Positions 36,333 through 48,800 of a DNA stretch of 64,000 bases are shown here, one piece after another (position 1 is the first letter of the stretch; each line of letters starts with the position of its first letter). The DNA is from Panopea generosa (Eukaryota; Mollusca; Bivalvia; Adapedonta; Hiatellidae). The position numbers and the translations under genes are program-made. Where the stretch lies: contig CM055911.1 of assembly GCA_029582155.1 (NCBI GenBank), positions 20,151,514 to 20,215,513 of the forward strand, in the 5' to 3' direction. The notes beneath the pieces were generated by a model, which searched no databases, was not told the DNA's origin, and worked only from the letters and a program-made list of their open reading frames with translations.

Positions 36333-38384
36333 CGGAAAAGGCCGACCTTTGTATAAAATATTTTTCATCAATAAGATAAACTACAAAGACGGAATCAACC
36401 ATTTTCTTTGAAAGGTATCTTATTCGTAGTGATTCAATTAAATTTCCAATACTATTCTGAATAGAAAGTTATCGGTGATTTATCTTCAAGAGGGAAGAGT
36501 TTGTTTTCTTATATTCATAGAAGAAACTTGGGTATTTTTGCCCTTCTGTGTCATCTGACTTTTGTGTAATCGTTCTAATAATTATGTCGAAGAAGACATG
36601 TCCAATAGATGTATGTATGTATCACCTGGTTTTTGAAACTAACCAGTGGCGGATATCGCTACTAACAGTCCCAAGGCAGTGACCACTGTTGTTACTTATT
36701 ATCTGTGTAGGTTTTGTACTTATTATAAATAATCCTTTAATTAATTTGACTCATGCTGCTTTGGTGACTGTGTCATTTAATATTACGTATACGCTTAAAT
36801 ACTTACAAACCTAAATCAAAGGAAAGCATCCAAGTGATCATGATATTGGAATGACTCTAGAAAAACTGCTTTGGTTCTTAATATTGATAAAAGAAACTCG
36901 TACTTTAAGCACTTACATACAGGTAATTTTAGTGCAGAAAATGTCATGCGATTTAAAAGAAAACTTATATGCTTTAAGAGTGTCATCTCTGTCATCTACT
37001 GTCAAAATTTAATGACTGCGACCTTTGCAATTTTTCCACTTTTCGAAGCTGTCCCCCAAAGAGAAAATCCAGAGGCGTCAATAACGAGCGTATAAACCAT
37101 TCACCTGGATGCATGCACTCGTTATTAACTTCTGTGAATATTTCATTGTATCAATATATTTAAGTATACACTTAAATTCTAAAATATAATTCATTCTACA
37201 TGTCAGTTGTAGTTGTATGGTGTTTAGCATCGCTTTCAACAATATTCAGCCATATCGAGACGGTATCTACTTGAATCAGAATTCTAAACGCTGTAACACT
37301 GGGTTTCATGCTGCAGACATATGGTATGATACCCCATCCAGTCACATTATACTGACACCGGACCAAACAGACAAAGAAACATCCACTAAATGATGAGAAC
37401 CAAGCAAGAAAACTTCTATGAAACTTTTCAATTGTTTGGTTTAAACCGGCCGGGTATCAAACCCACGCCATTCCGCATGTGAGGCGAACGTTCTACCACT
37501 AGACCACGCAGACTGATGATAACATGATTTTAGACTGGTTCCAGTTAACTGACAAATTGTTTCATTGATAATGATAAATTGATTCTGAGTTAATTGTGTA
37601 ACACTAGTATTTTTGGTGCCACTGAAGCCAGATTCTCTAGTTAAGGAAAACGTCTAACATAACCTTCTAGTTGATACACATACGGCAGTTGTCCGTTTTG
37701 TATGTATATAATAGGTCTGCATATGCTCTACTTCAGTTACATTCCATTTTTCAACATTTAAATACGCTACGCACTCCATCTAACCATAATCAAATCACAA
37801 TCGAAAAAAAAACCAGCTATATAGGTTCGTTTGCAAACATTCACACAAAAAAAAACAATCTGAATGCAGAAAATTGCATGTGAACTTTGTTTAATTGTCA
37901 GTTACACTATCTGTCCATGTCCTTGGTTAAATATGCCATATTGCCAATAATGTACAATAAGCACAGTCGATTAAGCATGAAACTTATATACGTATGTTCT
38001 ATATTATACACTGACATATATCAGTAATATACTGTGGTTTGTACTTGCTTCTGTATTACCAATATATATTTGCCGGTGTGTTGATTTCACATTGTATATA
38101 TTCCTTACAAAATTCCTTCTGCGTTAAGCGATTTTTGCGAAAAGAATCTTACAATTATAGTGATGTTTTTTATAAAGTTTATTTTATTTTTCATTGAGCT
38201 AGTAAACAAAGATTGAAAATTCAACAGTAGAGCATTTAATATAATTATTGTCTATACGAAGGTGATAAAATACTAGTGCAGGCTTTTATATACGAGTAAA
38301 TTATATTAAGAAGTAATTAATGTGGCCATGTGTCTTTGCGAATATTTTATATATTTGCAAAATTTGCAGAGAACACCACGTCGG
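36333..38384. repeat. Block X, copy B (right part)
   Basis: Continues from 36333 (ATCAATAAGATAAACTACA etc.) in parallel with 29895 onward. It is shorter because about 500 bases matching 30100-30640 are missing. 38110-38384 aligns with 50190-50465 of copy C (ACTAGTGC; CACCACGTCG). Confidence 0.75.
37206..37512 (-). mobile_element. SINE family A (minus), shared with copies A and C
   Basis: Near full length: TGGTGTTTAGCATCGC (3' end in minus sense), CACATTATACTGACACCGG, CCGGCCGGGTATCAAACC (B box) and TTCTACCACTAGACCACG (A box). Flank CTACATGTCAGTTGTAG is also next to the SINE in copies A and C. Confidence 0.88.
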
Positions 38385-38790
38385 AGAAGTCTTCCGTGGC
38401 CTAGTGGTCAAGGCACCCCCACCCCCTCGAAAGCGGGAGCTGGAAGGTTCGAATCCCGGTGGAAGCACTTAGATTTTTTTCTGATGCTGCTGGTTGCTTA
38501 CTCAGCAGCTAGCTATATTGATGGGAACCGAATGTCAAACAGCCTGACGTCTGGCAAGAATAGCTTTCGGGAAGTTACTGTGTACAACATAAAGGTGTCT
38601 CATAAGCCCATTGTGGCTTGCCCTTTCAATAGTGGTGACACTATAATAAACAAACACTTTACTTTTGCTTTACATTTATACAATATGCATTTTGTAAAAC
38701 TATAAAATGCATTTTGCAATTAAGCTGAAATACGTTTGTCGAAGACCCATTACATGTTATTGTGTCTTTTTACACATTTAAGACTTGTTT
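38385..38790 (+). mobile_element. tRNA-derived SINE (family C), inserted in copy B
   Basis: Starts CTTCCGTGGCCTAGTGGTC (A box), has a C-rich loop and GGTTCGAATCCCGG (perfect B box). Copy C reads through the same point (CACCACGTCGCAAATT at about 50456) without it. The 3' limit is uncertain. No complete tRNA fold was seen, so I do not call a tRNA gene. Confidence 0.65.
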
Positions 38791-41210
38791 AGTGTTTATA
38801 ATTAAAAACAGTTAAATCGTTTTGTATGGACAAAGGATGTAGTCAACAACTTGTACTATAACCGATTCTGTTTTCTAAACATAAATATCCATTATTTTCT
38901 TTTTCTATGGACATTGACAAATTATCTTATAATTACAAAGTAAGTGAATTGATTATGACATTCAATTCCTCATGGCAAAGTGCATGTTTAATGTAGAACC
39001 GACTAGTATTATTTCCAACCCCATTATTTTGAAAAGCGTATTTACCACTTAATTTCACGCTAAGTGATTACATTCAGTAACTATATTCAAATATTAATCA
39101 TACATTCAAAATACATTCATACATGGTAATGCTATCTCGTACCCTGTCATTACCATGCGATACATGGAGAGTGTGAAAAAATAATTGGAATTACTTGAAA
39201 AATGTAAACACTTGTTATATTTGGTGATTTATTTTTTTAATGACATTCGTGACAGTAAATGTACCCCAAAACGTTTGATTCGATATTCAATTGACTTTCG
39301 GGAGAAACTAAAGGTGTTATGTGCTGTAGTAGTTGTTGTTGTAAACGAAATAAAATAAAACAATAATAGGTCATTTGATTGTATAACCAGTTGAAATAGA
39401 AAACATATTATGTTTATGTTATGTTTTTGTCAATAAACTAGCTAATACATTTATGAAATTAATTAGTTGACACCGACAATGTGTTGACCTGTATCTTATT
39501 TTTTAACTATCGGCAGTGCTAAATCATTTTGTAATCTATACTAAAGTACTATATCAAGCGTTTTGGGGAAAAAATGGCCAAATCATTTCTATTTTTGCAC
39601 ATAGCAGTTGATATATATCTGACCTTTTCAACTGTGTTTGACAATTTCACAGAGTGTATATGTAAAACTGGAGATGATGAAATGAAACTCTGGGATATGG
39701 TTAAATTGTACAGATGACCATTAGATGTTGTTTTTTTTTTTTTTTTTTTTTTTTTTAAATAGTACCACCATTATGACTCTTTCAAACATATACAATGCAT
39801 TACGGTTCAGTATGCACATTGCTCAACTTGAGGAACCTTGGGGATTGACAAATTGCAATGGATTGAGCGAACTTTATCATTTGCAATGATACCCTCTAAA
39901 GAGCCAATAGTTTTACCTCTACCCACAGTAAGATTGCAGTAATTGTGAAATGTGTATTTTGTGTATTTTTATCGCACGTGAAAATGGTAACTTTTTGATA
40001 AACTATACATGTAGCTCTTTTCAAAGCGTTTAAAAAACTAGTGAATTACCTTTCGTATATATAGATATAATAGGATGTTTTAGATATATTTATTGTATGC
40101 TTTATTTCATATAATATTCACCTGGTGACATATGTCGTGTGTATTGGGTCATCTGTATTCCGCTTCATGCATTTGACATTATCTATTCAGTCTTTACTTA
40201 CTGTTTTTTTATTATGTTTTTATTCTGTATTTATGTAACCCGCTGTATGTAATGGTATACATTTCATATTATGGATTTGAACTTATTCTTTCTTGATTAT
40301 GAAGTTAATCTCAGACAATTACACAATACAAATGTAAATACCTGTGGTCATATTCATTATGTTCCTTAGACTTCTTTTCGTCTAAAACATTTCATATTTT
40401 CTTAGTGTCCATCTGAAAACAATAGTTTCATCTAAAATTAATAGCAGATCTTAGCTGTCATTCAGGAAGCATCTTAGCAAATAAATAGTCTAAGAATAGA
40501 ACATTTTTCCTCTTAATTTTAAGATAGCTTTGAGATATATTAACAATATAAACAATTTTTTAAAAGCTACGACTTCATTTTAAATTCATATTTGCACTAA
40601 ACATTGTGTAAATGTGCACGATTTTCAGAGCGAATGTGTCATTAGACTTAATTAATTGTAACTAACTACTATGGACGACAGTGTGTTTTTTTTCAAGCTT
40701 ACATACCCGTTATATTGTATTTGTAAGATATTTATTGGTAACCCCTGCGTTCTTTACACCATTTAAGTGCTGTTGCTTTTATTGTTTTTGTTTTTTTATT
40801 GATTATTTAGCGGCATGTGTATGTCATTGATATTGGAAAGTTAACAAGTACCTGGGCACACCTATCTCTGTAAGTAACTAATTATTTTCCCTCTTGATTC
40901 CGCGGAGAGAGGTGCTATATCGTGTATCAGTCAATCATTGCGGATTATGTTACCTGGTGGGTAACTCATCAATTCTGGATTGATAGACAGACGCTCTATA
41001 GAATCACCTGTAGAGTTGTAATTACATTTAAATGTAGAACGTATCGTATTATTAGTAATTTGTAACATCAATAAAATTCATCACTGTTTGGTGGCTGATT
41101 TCGGAGAAACAGTCATCAGAGATGATATGACATTGTTAAGTCGTCGGTGACTTGAACATAAAATAAACATTATATTTTCACATTTTCATTGATTTGTGCA
41201 AATAACCACA
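38791..41210. other. AT-rich spacer in copy B
   Basis: Contains a run of about 28 T at 39728-39757 (perhaps the tail of a retrocopy) and TCTTAGCTAAG-like words. I see no gene, and no match elsewhere in the window. Confidence 0.5.
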
Positions 41211-41485
41211 GCGATGGTCTAGTGGTAGGTTGTCCGCCTTGCTTGCTGAAGGTCGTGGGTTTGTCACACCAAATATTTGAAAAAAGTTCTAAAAGCTTCC
41301 TCTCTTGGGCCTCAGCATTTAAAGTATATATTTAGTTCTGGTCAGTCCCGTTTCAGTACAAAATGACTGGCTATGCTATTTTGCCATGTATCTCCGGCAT
41401 GGTACTCAAGTGTGACTGTGCTCTAGTAGACGTAGTCGTGATATAACAGAAACACTGTTAAAAGCAACACTAAACGCCATGCAGG
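41211..41485 (+). mobile_element. SINE family A (plus strand)
   Basis: GCGATGGTCTAGTGGTAGG (A box), CCGCCTTGC, GGTCGTGGGTTTGTCAC (degenerate B box), AAAAGCTTCCTCTC, GTTTCAGTACAAAATGACTGG and CACTAAACGCC at the end. Same body as 25290-25600 in opposite orientation. Confidence 0.85.
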
Positions 41486-41685
41486 AGCTAATAATTAAAA
41501 AGTATAACCATAATTTGAGTGACATGTACAAGTGGTTTTATAATTTGTTCATCAATTTGTACAAGCAAATATTCAAACTGTATTACCAACATTTCAAAGA
41601 AACAAACTATATTTCCATAGTTTCAATTTTCTTCTTTTTCAGTTTAATTTAATCAAAATATAATTCAACGCTTTAATCAATAAAT

Positions 41686-41850
41686 TTGGTCCTCAATGGA
41701 AGAGTGGTTCTAGGGACGGTCATAAAACGACTTCATATCTCTCGCTCGAGGGTCGTTGTTTTGGTACAAATACTAAATGTGAAAACGTTTGCCAGCTACT
41801 TGTGGAAGGACGGTGTTTCTACTAAGACTTGTTCCTGGCTACTCAAACAA
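41686..41850 (+). mobile_element. SINE family B fragment
   Basis: TGGTCCTCAATGGAAGAGTGG (degenerate A box), CTCGAGGGTCGTTG (eroded B box), GCCAGCTACTTGTGGA and CGGTGTTTCTACTAAG match the body of the SINE at 26693-26948. Confidence 0.7.
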
Positions 41851-42012
41851 GCAAACAAACAAAAACAACGATTGAGAAGGGAAGTCAGAACAATGTCAGT
41901 GTGTCTTTCACTCTGAGGTGGCTGTCGACCGTCTCCTGGGCACGCTCCAACCTTCTAAGTTGGTCGCGGCAGCCTCCACTACGCGAGGTTACGGTGAAAA
42001 GGTGTAGTGCAG

Positions 42013-42228
42013 GACGTAAATTTACCAGGTCGCCCACACCTTACATGTGGCGATGTTTTAAGAATTGTATTCGATATGCTTTTAACGGGGCCCAATACAG
42101 GATCGTTTTATGTCAACAAGATAAAAGTAACCAACGCTGCAAAATACAGTATGATAGCAACACCCACCTTAAGACTTCAGCTCAGCAACGGAAATTTAAC
42201 CGACGGGGACCTTCACCAGCCTTCATGA
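42013..42228 (+). CDS. Unrecognised coding-like segment (71 codons)
   Basis: After a possible acceptor GTGCAG the frame reads DVNLPGRPHLTCGDVLRIVF, then LLTGPNTGSFYVNKIKV, ATPTLRLQLSNGNLT and DGDLHQPS-stop. It is richer in GC than its surroundings and has balanced, protein-like composition. I do not recognise the family. It may be a captured exon, a retrocopy or a piece of a transposon, and it sits only in copy B between a SINE fragment and block Z. An upstream stop blocks extension in the same frame. Confidence 0.3.
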   Translation, partial: DVNLPGRPHLTCGDVLRIVFDMLLTGPNTGSFYVNKIKVTNAAKYSMIATPTLRLQLSNGNLTDGDLHQPS

Positions 42229-42439
42229 CTGATGACCATCTACTAGACTAATATTCAACTTCCGGAATCGACAACGACCAGAACCAATTTATCAACGTAA
42301 TCATCTGTTCATCCAGTGGTGCAACACCTGGAAAAGTAGCAACTCTATCGATGCTGTGCACTGGCTACAAAAGCATCTTATATTGCTCGCCAAAATGCCT
42401 AAAGCAAAGCTGCAAGGAATAACAAACACTTTGACTGAC

Positions 42440-43300
42440 TGAATGTATTATATTGTTTGGTGTTTAGCGCCGTCATCAACAAATTTCCAGCGCTGTCACA
42501 CTTGCGTATCATGCTGCAAACAAATTGTTTAATACTGCATCTAGTTACGTTATATTGACATCGGGTAAACAATAGTGTTACATGTAACTCTCCTTAAAAT
42601 GATTGGTGCCAAGTGAGGAATGTTAAGTAACATTTTACAGTCGTGTATAAGACACGACCAAAAACCGAAACTCAACCTTCCCCATCACAGACGGTCACAC
42701 TAGCACTACACGACCGCAGATGTATATTTCATTTAAATAAGAATTGATAGCAGTGAAATATCATTTATTATCCTATCACTATTTTAATAGGGTACCTATC
42801 AAAGTAATTATCTGTGAAAACATTCGAATTTTAGTAAGATACATTAAAATAAGTTGTATTGTACGTACACTGTTTTGTTTAAATAAGTTATACGAGTATC
42901 ACTTTCCCTTGTATTAGATTGTTATAACTGCGTGTAGAAGAAGAAGTCGAAGATGAAAGATGAAAAGAAGAACGTGAAGAAGAAGAAGAAGAAGAAGAAG
43001 AAGAAGAAGAAAAAGAAGAAGAACAAGAAGAAGAAGAAGAAGATGATGAAGAAGAAGAAAATGAAGATGAAAATGAAGATGATGAAGAGGGAGATAAAGA
43101 AAAATAAGAACAAGACGAAGAGGAAGAGGTGGAGGAAGAATAAGGCGAAAGACAAAGACGAGGAGGCCGAAGAAGAAGAAGAAGAAAAAGACGAAGAAGA
43201 AGAAGAAGAAGACAAGAAATAAGAAGAAGAGAAGGCGGAGTGGAAAGAAGAAGTCGAAAGATGTAGAGGAGGTGGAGAAAGAGGATCCTATCAAATTACA
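42440..43300. repeat. Block Z, copy B: SINE with a single 48-bp head unit, then purine tract
   Basis: Aligns with 50700-52070. 42450-42720 is a minus-strand family A SINE. Its head carries one CTCAACCTTCCCCATCACAG unit at about 42677-42715. Next come CAGTGAAATATCATTTAT, GTGAAAACATTCG, AAGATACATTAAAATA and GTGTAGAAGAAGAAG, all with counterparts in copy C. Confidence 0.85.
42950..43245. repeat. (GAA/AAG)n purine tract
   Basis: About 290 bases of nearly pure purine. Open Lys/Glu-rich (plus) and Phe/Leu-rich (minus) frames here are artefacts. Copy C keeps only a short GAAGAC tract at 52040-52060 and again at 52260-52310. Confidence 0.95.
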
Positions 43301-43737
43301 ATGTTGCAGTAACATGAATTTAGTTAAACGCTTAACAATTAACACATGTCACACAAACACACACAAATAAAACACTACACACGCATACATACATACACGC
43401 AAACAAAACACTGCACACGTAACATATACACAGACACACAATTAAAACGCTACACACACATACATATACACACATAACACATTAACTTCCGATACTATTT
43501 TAAGAGTAAGAAATCCCGACTACCTTAGTTACCGTGTTAAGACTGTTTTAAGGCGAACTACATTTTCTCATAATTATTTTCTTATTTTATTTAAGCTAAG
43601 ATTTGTCTTAGTGCTTTTATAAATGCATTACAAAATCGTTTTATTCTTAGCTAAGACACTTATATTGAGTTAAGTTGAGTTAAGTTATGTGAAAATTTAA
43701 GAAACTTTTTTATATACTATGAATATTATTGGTGCAG

Positions 43738-43834
43738 TTGGACATTTCCGATGAATGCAATGGGGTTAAGTATGCTCCCCACGAGATCTGTACACTGAAG
43801 CAGCAAACGAGGAAAACACAATGCACAGTTAAAG
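43738..43834 (+). pseudogene. Lectin copy C: orphan small Cys-module exon
   Basis: Acceptor GGTGCAG and donor AAAG-GTATGC frame a 97-nt exon, phase 0 in and phase 1 out, exactly as exon 2 of copy A. It encodes LDISDECNGVKYAPHEIC then TQCTVK. Cys positions agree except that Cys 2 is Tyr. The reading frame is open, but no PAN exon lies upstream and no sushi or lectin exon follows, so it is called a relic. It could still be spliced into another transcript. Confidence 0.7.
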
Positions 43835-44454
43835 GTATGCACATAATGCGTAACAGTGGTATGTGTAAACATTGTAACTCCGATATTAAGAGACTGCTCG
43901 CCTTTCCTTCATAATCAAATAATCAAATATTAAATAAGTCTTATAATTGTTCACACCGTTTGTGAAACAACAAACTGATAGGGAAACTGCTTTAATAGTT
44001 TATATCAATAGTGTTCATACTAACCAACATAAAGCAATTCGTATTGACGGTTTATTCCATTTATATACAGTTTTGATATAATATTCAGTGTATTGTAAAT
44101 GTCACCGTACTAAACCTTGTACACGCAATTGTCTTCGATTCTATTTTCAACCGCTGTGCGATTCTGCAACAAGATTTATTCCTGTAAATGCTACGCTCTG
44201 TTTTATGCAGGTCACAATATCTTAACTTCTTGTTGCTAATATGTGCTTCTATTTTTTAAAAAAAAACAATATGAGATACTACCGTCATATGGGTTATTGG
44301 CGCGTGGTCGCGCGTATTTGTAGTGTATATAGTTAAAAGTTTTAGTTTGTAATATTTTACAGTAGGTTTCTCGGTCTGTCTGCAGTATTTTATGTATAGA
44401 AAATTGTTTGTTCTTGTGTTGTTGTTTAACTGTTTGACCTTTTACATTTTTTAT

Positions 44455-44740
44455 ATACAGATGAAAGGTTCGTCCGCATGTTATATATTTTTTTTATCAC
44501 AGACGATAACTTACTGTTATAAATTATAGATGACGTGGAAGTATGCATACCCTACTATACGGAATCGCCCAACGGTAACATCGGCCACTGATATATAAAG
44601 GTGTACTAATCGTTTCATTAAGCATGGTAGACGATGTTATGATGCACATATATATATCATTATTTTTTTCTTTTCTTTATTTTTCGAGTAAAGCGGGTCA
44701 AAAGAAATATTTCGAACAGTCCCTTAGTGTATATTACAGT
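44455..44740. repeat. Copy C segment matching lectin intron 2, joined to block X
   Basis: 44460-44595 matches 25155-25288 (GTCCGCC, AACTTACTGTTATA, GAAGTATGCATACC, CCCAACGGTA). By about 44740 it matches 31040 (TATATTAC, then TTGTAT and AATATTCTAG). The sushi and lectin exons between these two points in copy A are missing, so this is the scar of an internal deletion. Confidence 0.78.
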
Positions 44741-44814
44741 AACAGGTCTTTTTATTGTATAAAAATATTCTAGTATACACTTAAATACTTAAATCTAATA
44801 CATGTTAGTTGTAG

Positions 44815-45093
44815 TTGTAAGGTGTTCGGCATCGCTTTCAACAATTTGCAGTTGTATCGCGACGGTGTCTACTTGATGAAGTATTATTAGCCGCAGACGC
44901 ATGCCATGATATCCACCTGGTCATATTTAACTGACACTGGACCGACCAGACATAGAACTATTTTCTAAATGTTGAGCACCAAGCGAATAAACTTCTTGCA
45001 CCATTTTTAGGTTTTATGTATGAACCGGCGGGTATCGAACACTCGACCTTCAACATGCGCGGCGGTCGCTCTGCCACAGCACCAAGCTGCGGT
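44815..45093 (-). mobile_element. SINE family A (minus), shared with copies A and B
   Basis: GGTGTTCGGCATCGCTTTCAA, CTGACACTGGACCGACCAG, CACCAAGCGAATAAAC, CCGGCGGGTATCGAACAC (B box) and CTCTGCCACAGCACC. Same insertion point as 31126 and 37206. Confidence 0.88.
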
Positions 45094-45239
45094 TTTTAAC
45101 GTAAGAAAAGCAGATCAGTGAAATCATGATTTTATGTTGGTTACTTATTAGTTCATTACAAGATACAAGAAACTTTAGTTTGTGTCGGATTTACAATTAT
45201 AAAACACTTGCTTGACAACAACAAAGAGACATAAACATT

Positions 45240-45433
45240 TTTTTTACTATTTTACTTACATGCAAATAGCATAGGCACACACACACTCATGTACACACAC
45301 ACACTTACATATATACATACACATATACACACATGAATACACTTCATATACAGATTGCCCACACTTTCATATATATATATATATGAAAGCACCCATACAT
45401 ACAATACTTGTGCAATACACTACAGTTATTCCC

Positions 45434-45464
<31 letters not shown>

Positions 45465-45539
45465 AAACCCTCTCATACGCACCTGCATACATGCATTCAT
45501 GTATAAATCCACACACACGCATTTACCTGCACACACACA

Positions 45540-45579
<40 letters not shown>

Positions 45580-45600
45580 CCCACGCACGCACACATCGAC
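45240..45600. repeat. CA / TA / CACG microsatellite cluster
   Basis: ACACACAC, ATATATAT and a GCACGCAC run at 45538-45580. Thr/His/Ala-rich open frames here are artefacts. Probably grown from the LINE 3' end. Confidence 0.9.
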
Positions 45601-45833
45601 ACAAGTAAATGAAATTTAGTAAAACTATTCTATCTCAGGCCAATAATAAAGCAATACAGAACAAGAATTTAAACCAAAGGATAAATCAATAAATCATCAG
45701 AAAAAGCATGTTAAAATTAGCATCAAGTGCAGATAAACAGTTGACTAAGGCAGTGCAGTTAAAAAACAGATGACATTAACAAAAACTAAAGAATACTAAA
45801 ACAAAGTTAAAAGAATAATGCACGTGTAATTTG

Positions 45834-48800
45834 TTATATTTTGTAGGCGTGAGGGTATGTGGCAAGGGCAGGAGGCACATCTATGAACACATAAAGCATC
45901 TGCAGACTGGACCGGTTCATGTGCGGAAAAGTCTCCCAAACTCCTTGAATATTTTTGTCATTTGGGAGATTGTTCCAAACCAGAGCCGCCTCGAACCCCA
46001 ATGATCTTTTACCATACATAGCAGTTTTGACAGTTGGATTTTTTGCGTAATTTTCATACCTGAAAGAATATTTAGAATTTTTTAATTTTACAAGATTGTG
46101 CAAATATGGTAGAGATAGTTTGTATCGGCATTGAAATATTTCCAATGCAATGCCTTTGATTCTGCTGATGTGCAGGGTTGGCATATTGGCTCTGCATAAT
46201 AGTGTATAAAAAATCATTAAATGTAATCCTGAGATCTCCGTTCTGAGGTTTTTCTAGTTTGTCAGTGTTTGTTTTGCTACAGAGATGCCAGACTAGAGGA
46301 TAGTATTGAAATATTGAAATATGATCTGATAAAGGACTTATAGATCACAATTTTGCTTTCAGTGTTTATAAAATAACTGAGTCTAAATAAAACATTAAGT
46401 TGCCTTGCTGATTTTTTACATATATTTGCAATCTGTTGATCAAAATAAGTTAGTAATCAAGATGAACACCCAATAGTTAAACATGGTCATCACAGGAAAT
46501 ATCCACATTACCTGTATTGAAAGTTGTTATATTTTCATGTGATTTTTATCAACAGCTATGACTTTAAACTTATCAGGGTTAGCCAGCATTTGTTTAATAC
46601 TGAACCAATCTATAAGAATATTACTCTCAGACTCTTGAAGCTCTTTTAAAATGTTAGTGTTTTTTGTATGGAAAAATGACAATGTCTCGTCATCTGCGTA
46701 GTAGTACAGTGAACATTTTTGAAAAAGTAGAAGATATACTTAATGGGATATTAAAGATAAGTGGGCCTAGGATGGAACCCTGAGGGAACCCCTTCATTGT
46801 TTAAAGCCATGTGTTGAGGGTTTGTCCTATTTTTACTTGTTGTTTCCTATCTGTTATATAACTGTGTACAAGTTTACATACATTTTCAGACATCCCGTAT
46901 GCTTCCAGTTTGAGACGGATGAGGTCATGTGGCAGACAATCAAATGCCTTTGATAAGCCATAAGGATGGCTGCCACATTATCTCTCCTGTCAAGTGTGAT
47001 TTCCCAATCCTCAAATAGGCACATACATGTAAGAGATGTCTGAAAACCTATTTTGGCCGGTAATCAGCTAGTAAGTAGTTGTGAAAAATGTTATGAAAAT
47101 AGTTGATAACAGGTCATTGAAAATCTTTTCAAAGATTTTGGACATTGTTGGTAAGATGCTCACGGGTCTATAATTCTTTGAGACAAAAGGGTCATCTATT
47201 TTAAAAACAGGTGTTACTTGAGCTAGTTTGATACTATTTGGGAAGACAGACTCAGATATCATGTTGTTCACTATGTTAACAATTGAATCTGAAGCAGATT
47301 TTTTACAAAATGGGGGATAAGGAGTCAACTCCTGTTGCAATTTCAACATCAAGTTTTTTTAGATAAGATTTAAGATCTTTAGGGGCTGTTTGTTTAAAAT
47401 CAAAAGGCAAGTAGACTTCTAGGTTTTGGCAATTTTTACCTATACTAGGATGTTTGGAGTTTACTGGGTTGTCATTTGAAATACCAATATTTTTAACAAT
47501 GTTTGCATAAAAATCATTTAAGATATTACATACTTCAGTTTGATCAGTTTGTTATTTACTGGTCAAGAATGATTTAATAGTAGGCCAGAAGACCTTGGAT
47601 TTTGGCCCACCACCGCATCGGAGTATGTTTGAATCGATTTTCTTCTTATTTTATTTTTTTTAGATTTCTGAAATATGAATAAGTATTCCAATTTTTATCG
47701 CTTTTTTTTTCATAAATGTATTATGGTTTAATTAATTTTGGTTTGATATTTGTGGTAAAACAAGTTGGTTTATCTACTAAAATTGTCATGTTAAAAGTAT
47801 CTTATAATGTTTCAATAGGCTTCTTTTTGTCATTTTTCAGCATATCATAATTTAAATCACCATACACTATTACGTTATCAAACTCAATATATAATTTGTC
47901 AAGAGTCGAAGTCATGTCGCCATCAAAAACGCGATCTGCCGTGGCTGGGGGTTGGTATGTACAGAGAATTCCACACTTTCGTTTGTGCATGTTGAGCTCA
48001 TAACATAGGGACTAATTAATTTCACATTCAAGGTCTGGTCTACGTTTTATAGGTAAATCTGCGCGCGCAAATGCCATGATCCCCCCTCCATGGGCGTTTC
48101 TGTGTTTTCGATTCATTTTGTAACCAGGTGCTAGGCAGATATTATCAGTGAAAGAGTTATCAATTTGTGTTTCAGCGAATGTAAATATGTCCACAAGATT
48201 TTCATTAAACTGTTTATATTTAAGTAGCCAAGGATTGGCCTTTTTTATTCTTATTTCTTAGATTTTTTTATATCAATGAACATGTCCTCATTACTTGAGT
48301 TTTCAGTAGATAATGTTGACTCATTTAGGATGGTAGACAGTTCATGGGGGCTGTCATCTTGCTTTTCTGAGGGGAGATCACTCCAGTGATCCTTCTCTTC
48401 GTCGGGCAAAGGGACAAAACTGTCGTTTATTCTTTTAATGTTTATGTTGAATTGTCTCCCTTTCGTTTGACCTATCTATAAGATTTGACAGATTTGATGT
48501 AGCTGGCTGTCCTGGAATTATCGGAACGCATGAATTGCATATAAACGTGTTAATAAAATCTTGTGATAAGGAGCCTTCCTTATGCACCTGGAAAACACGA
48601 CTGCTCAGATCGGAACATTTGTTGTGGGTCCAGCAGTGACATCTGATGCATGATAAAACACGATGGTTGTTATTTACCAAGCTTTGACAAATACTGCAAA
48701 CTGTTGACTCTGGCCCAGAATTTATTTCTATATCACCACTTATTAACAGTAGCAGGATCAGTTTGTAGTTTGTTGTCATTTTTCGGAACGGAGAGTGGCA

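Noticed and set aside
35884-36402. Minus-strand ORFs of 72-91 codons
   Set aside because: They fall in the tandem core of the Helitron-like element and repeat with its unit.
38391-38470. Possible functional tRNA gene (A and B boxes present)
   Set aside because: C-rich loop, no convincing acceptor or anticodon stems by eye, and an empty site in copy C; better read as a SINE head.
42914-43345. Lys/Glu-rich (plus) and Phe/Leu-rich (minus) ORFs
   Set aside because: GAA/AAG purine tract artefacts.
45355-45619. Thr/His/Ala-rich ORFs
   Set aside because: CA and CACG microsatellite artefacts at the LINE 3' end.
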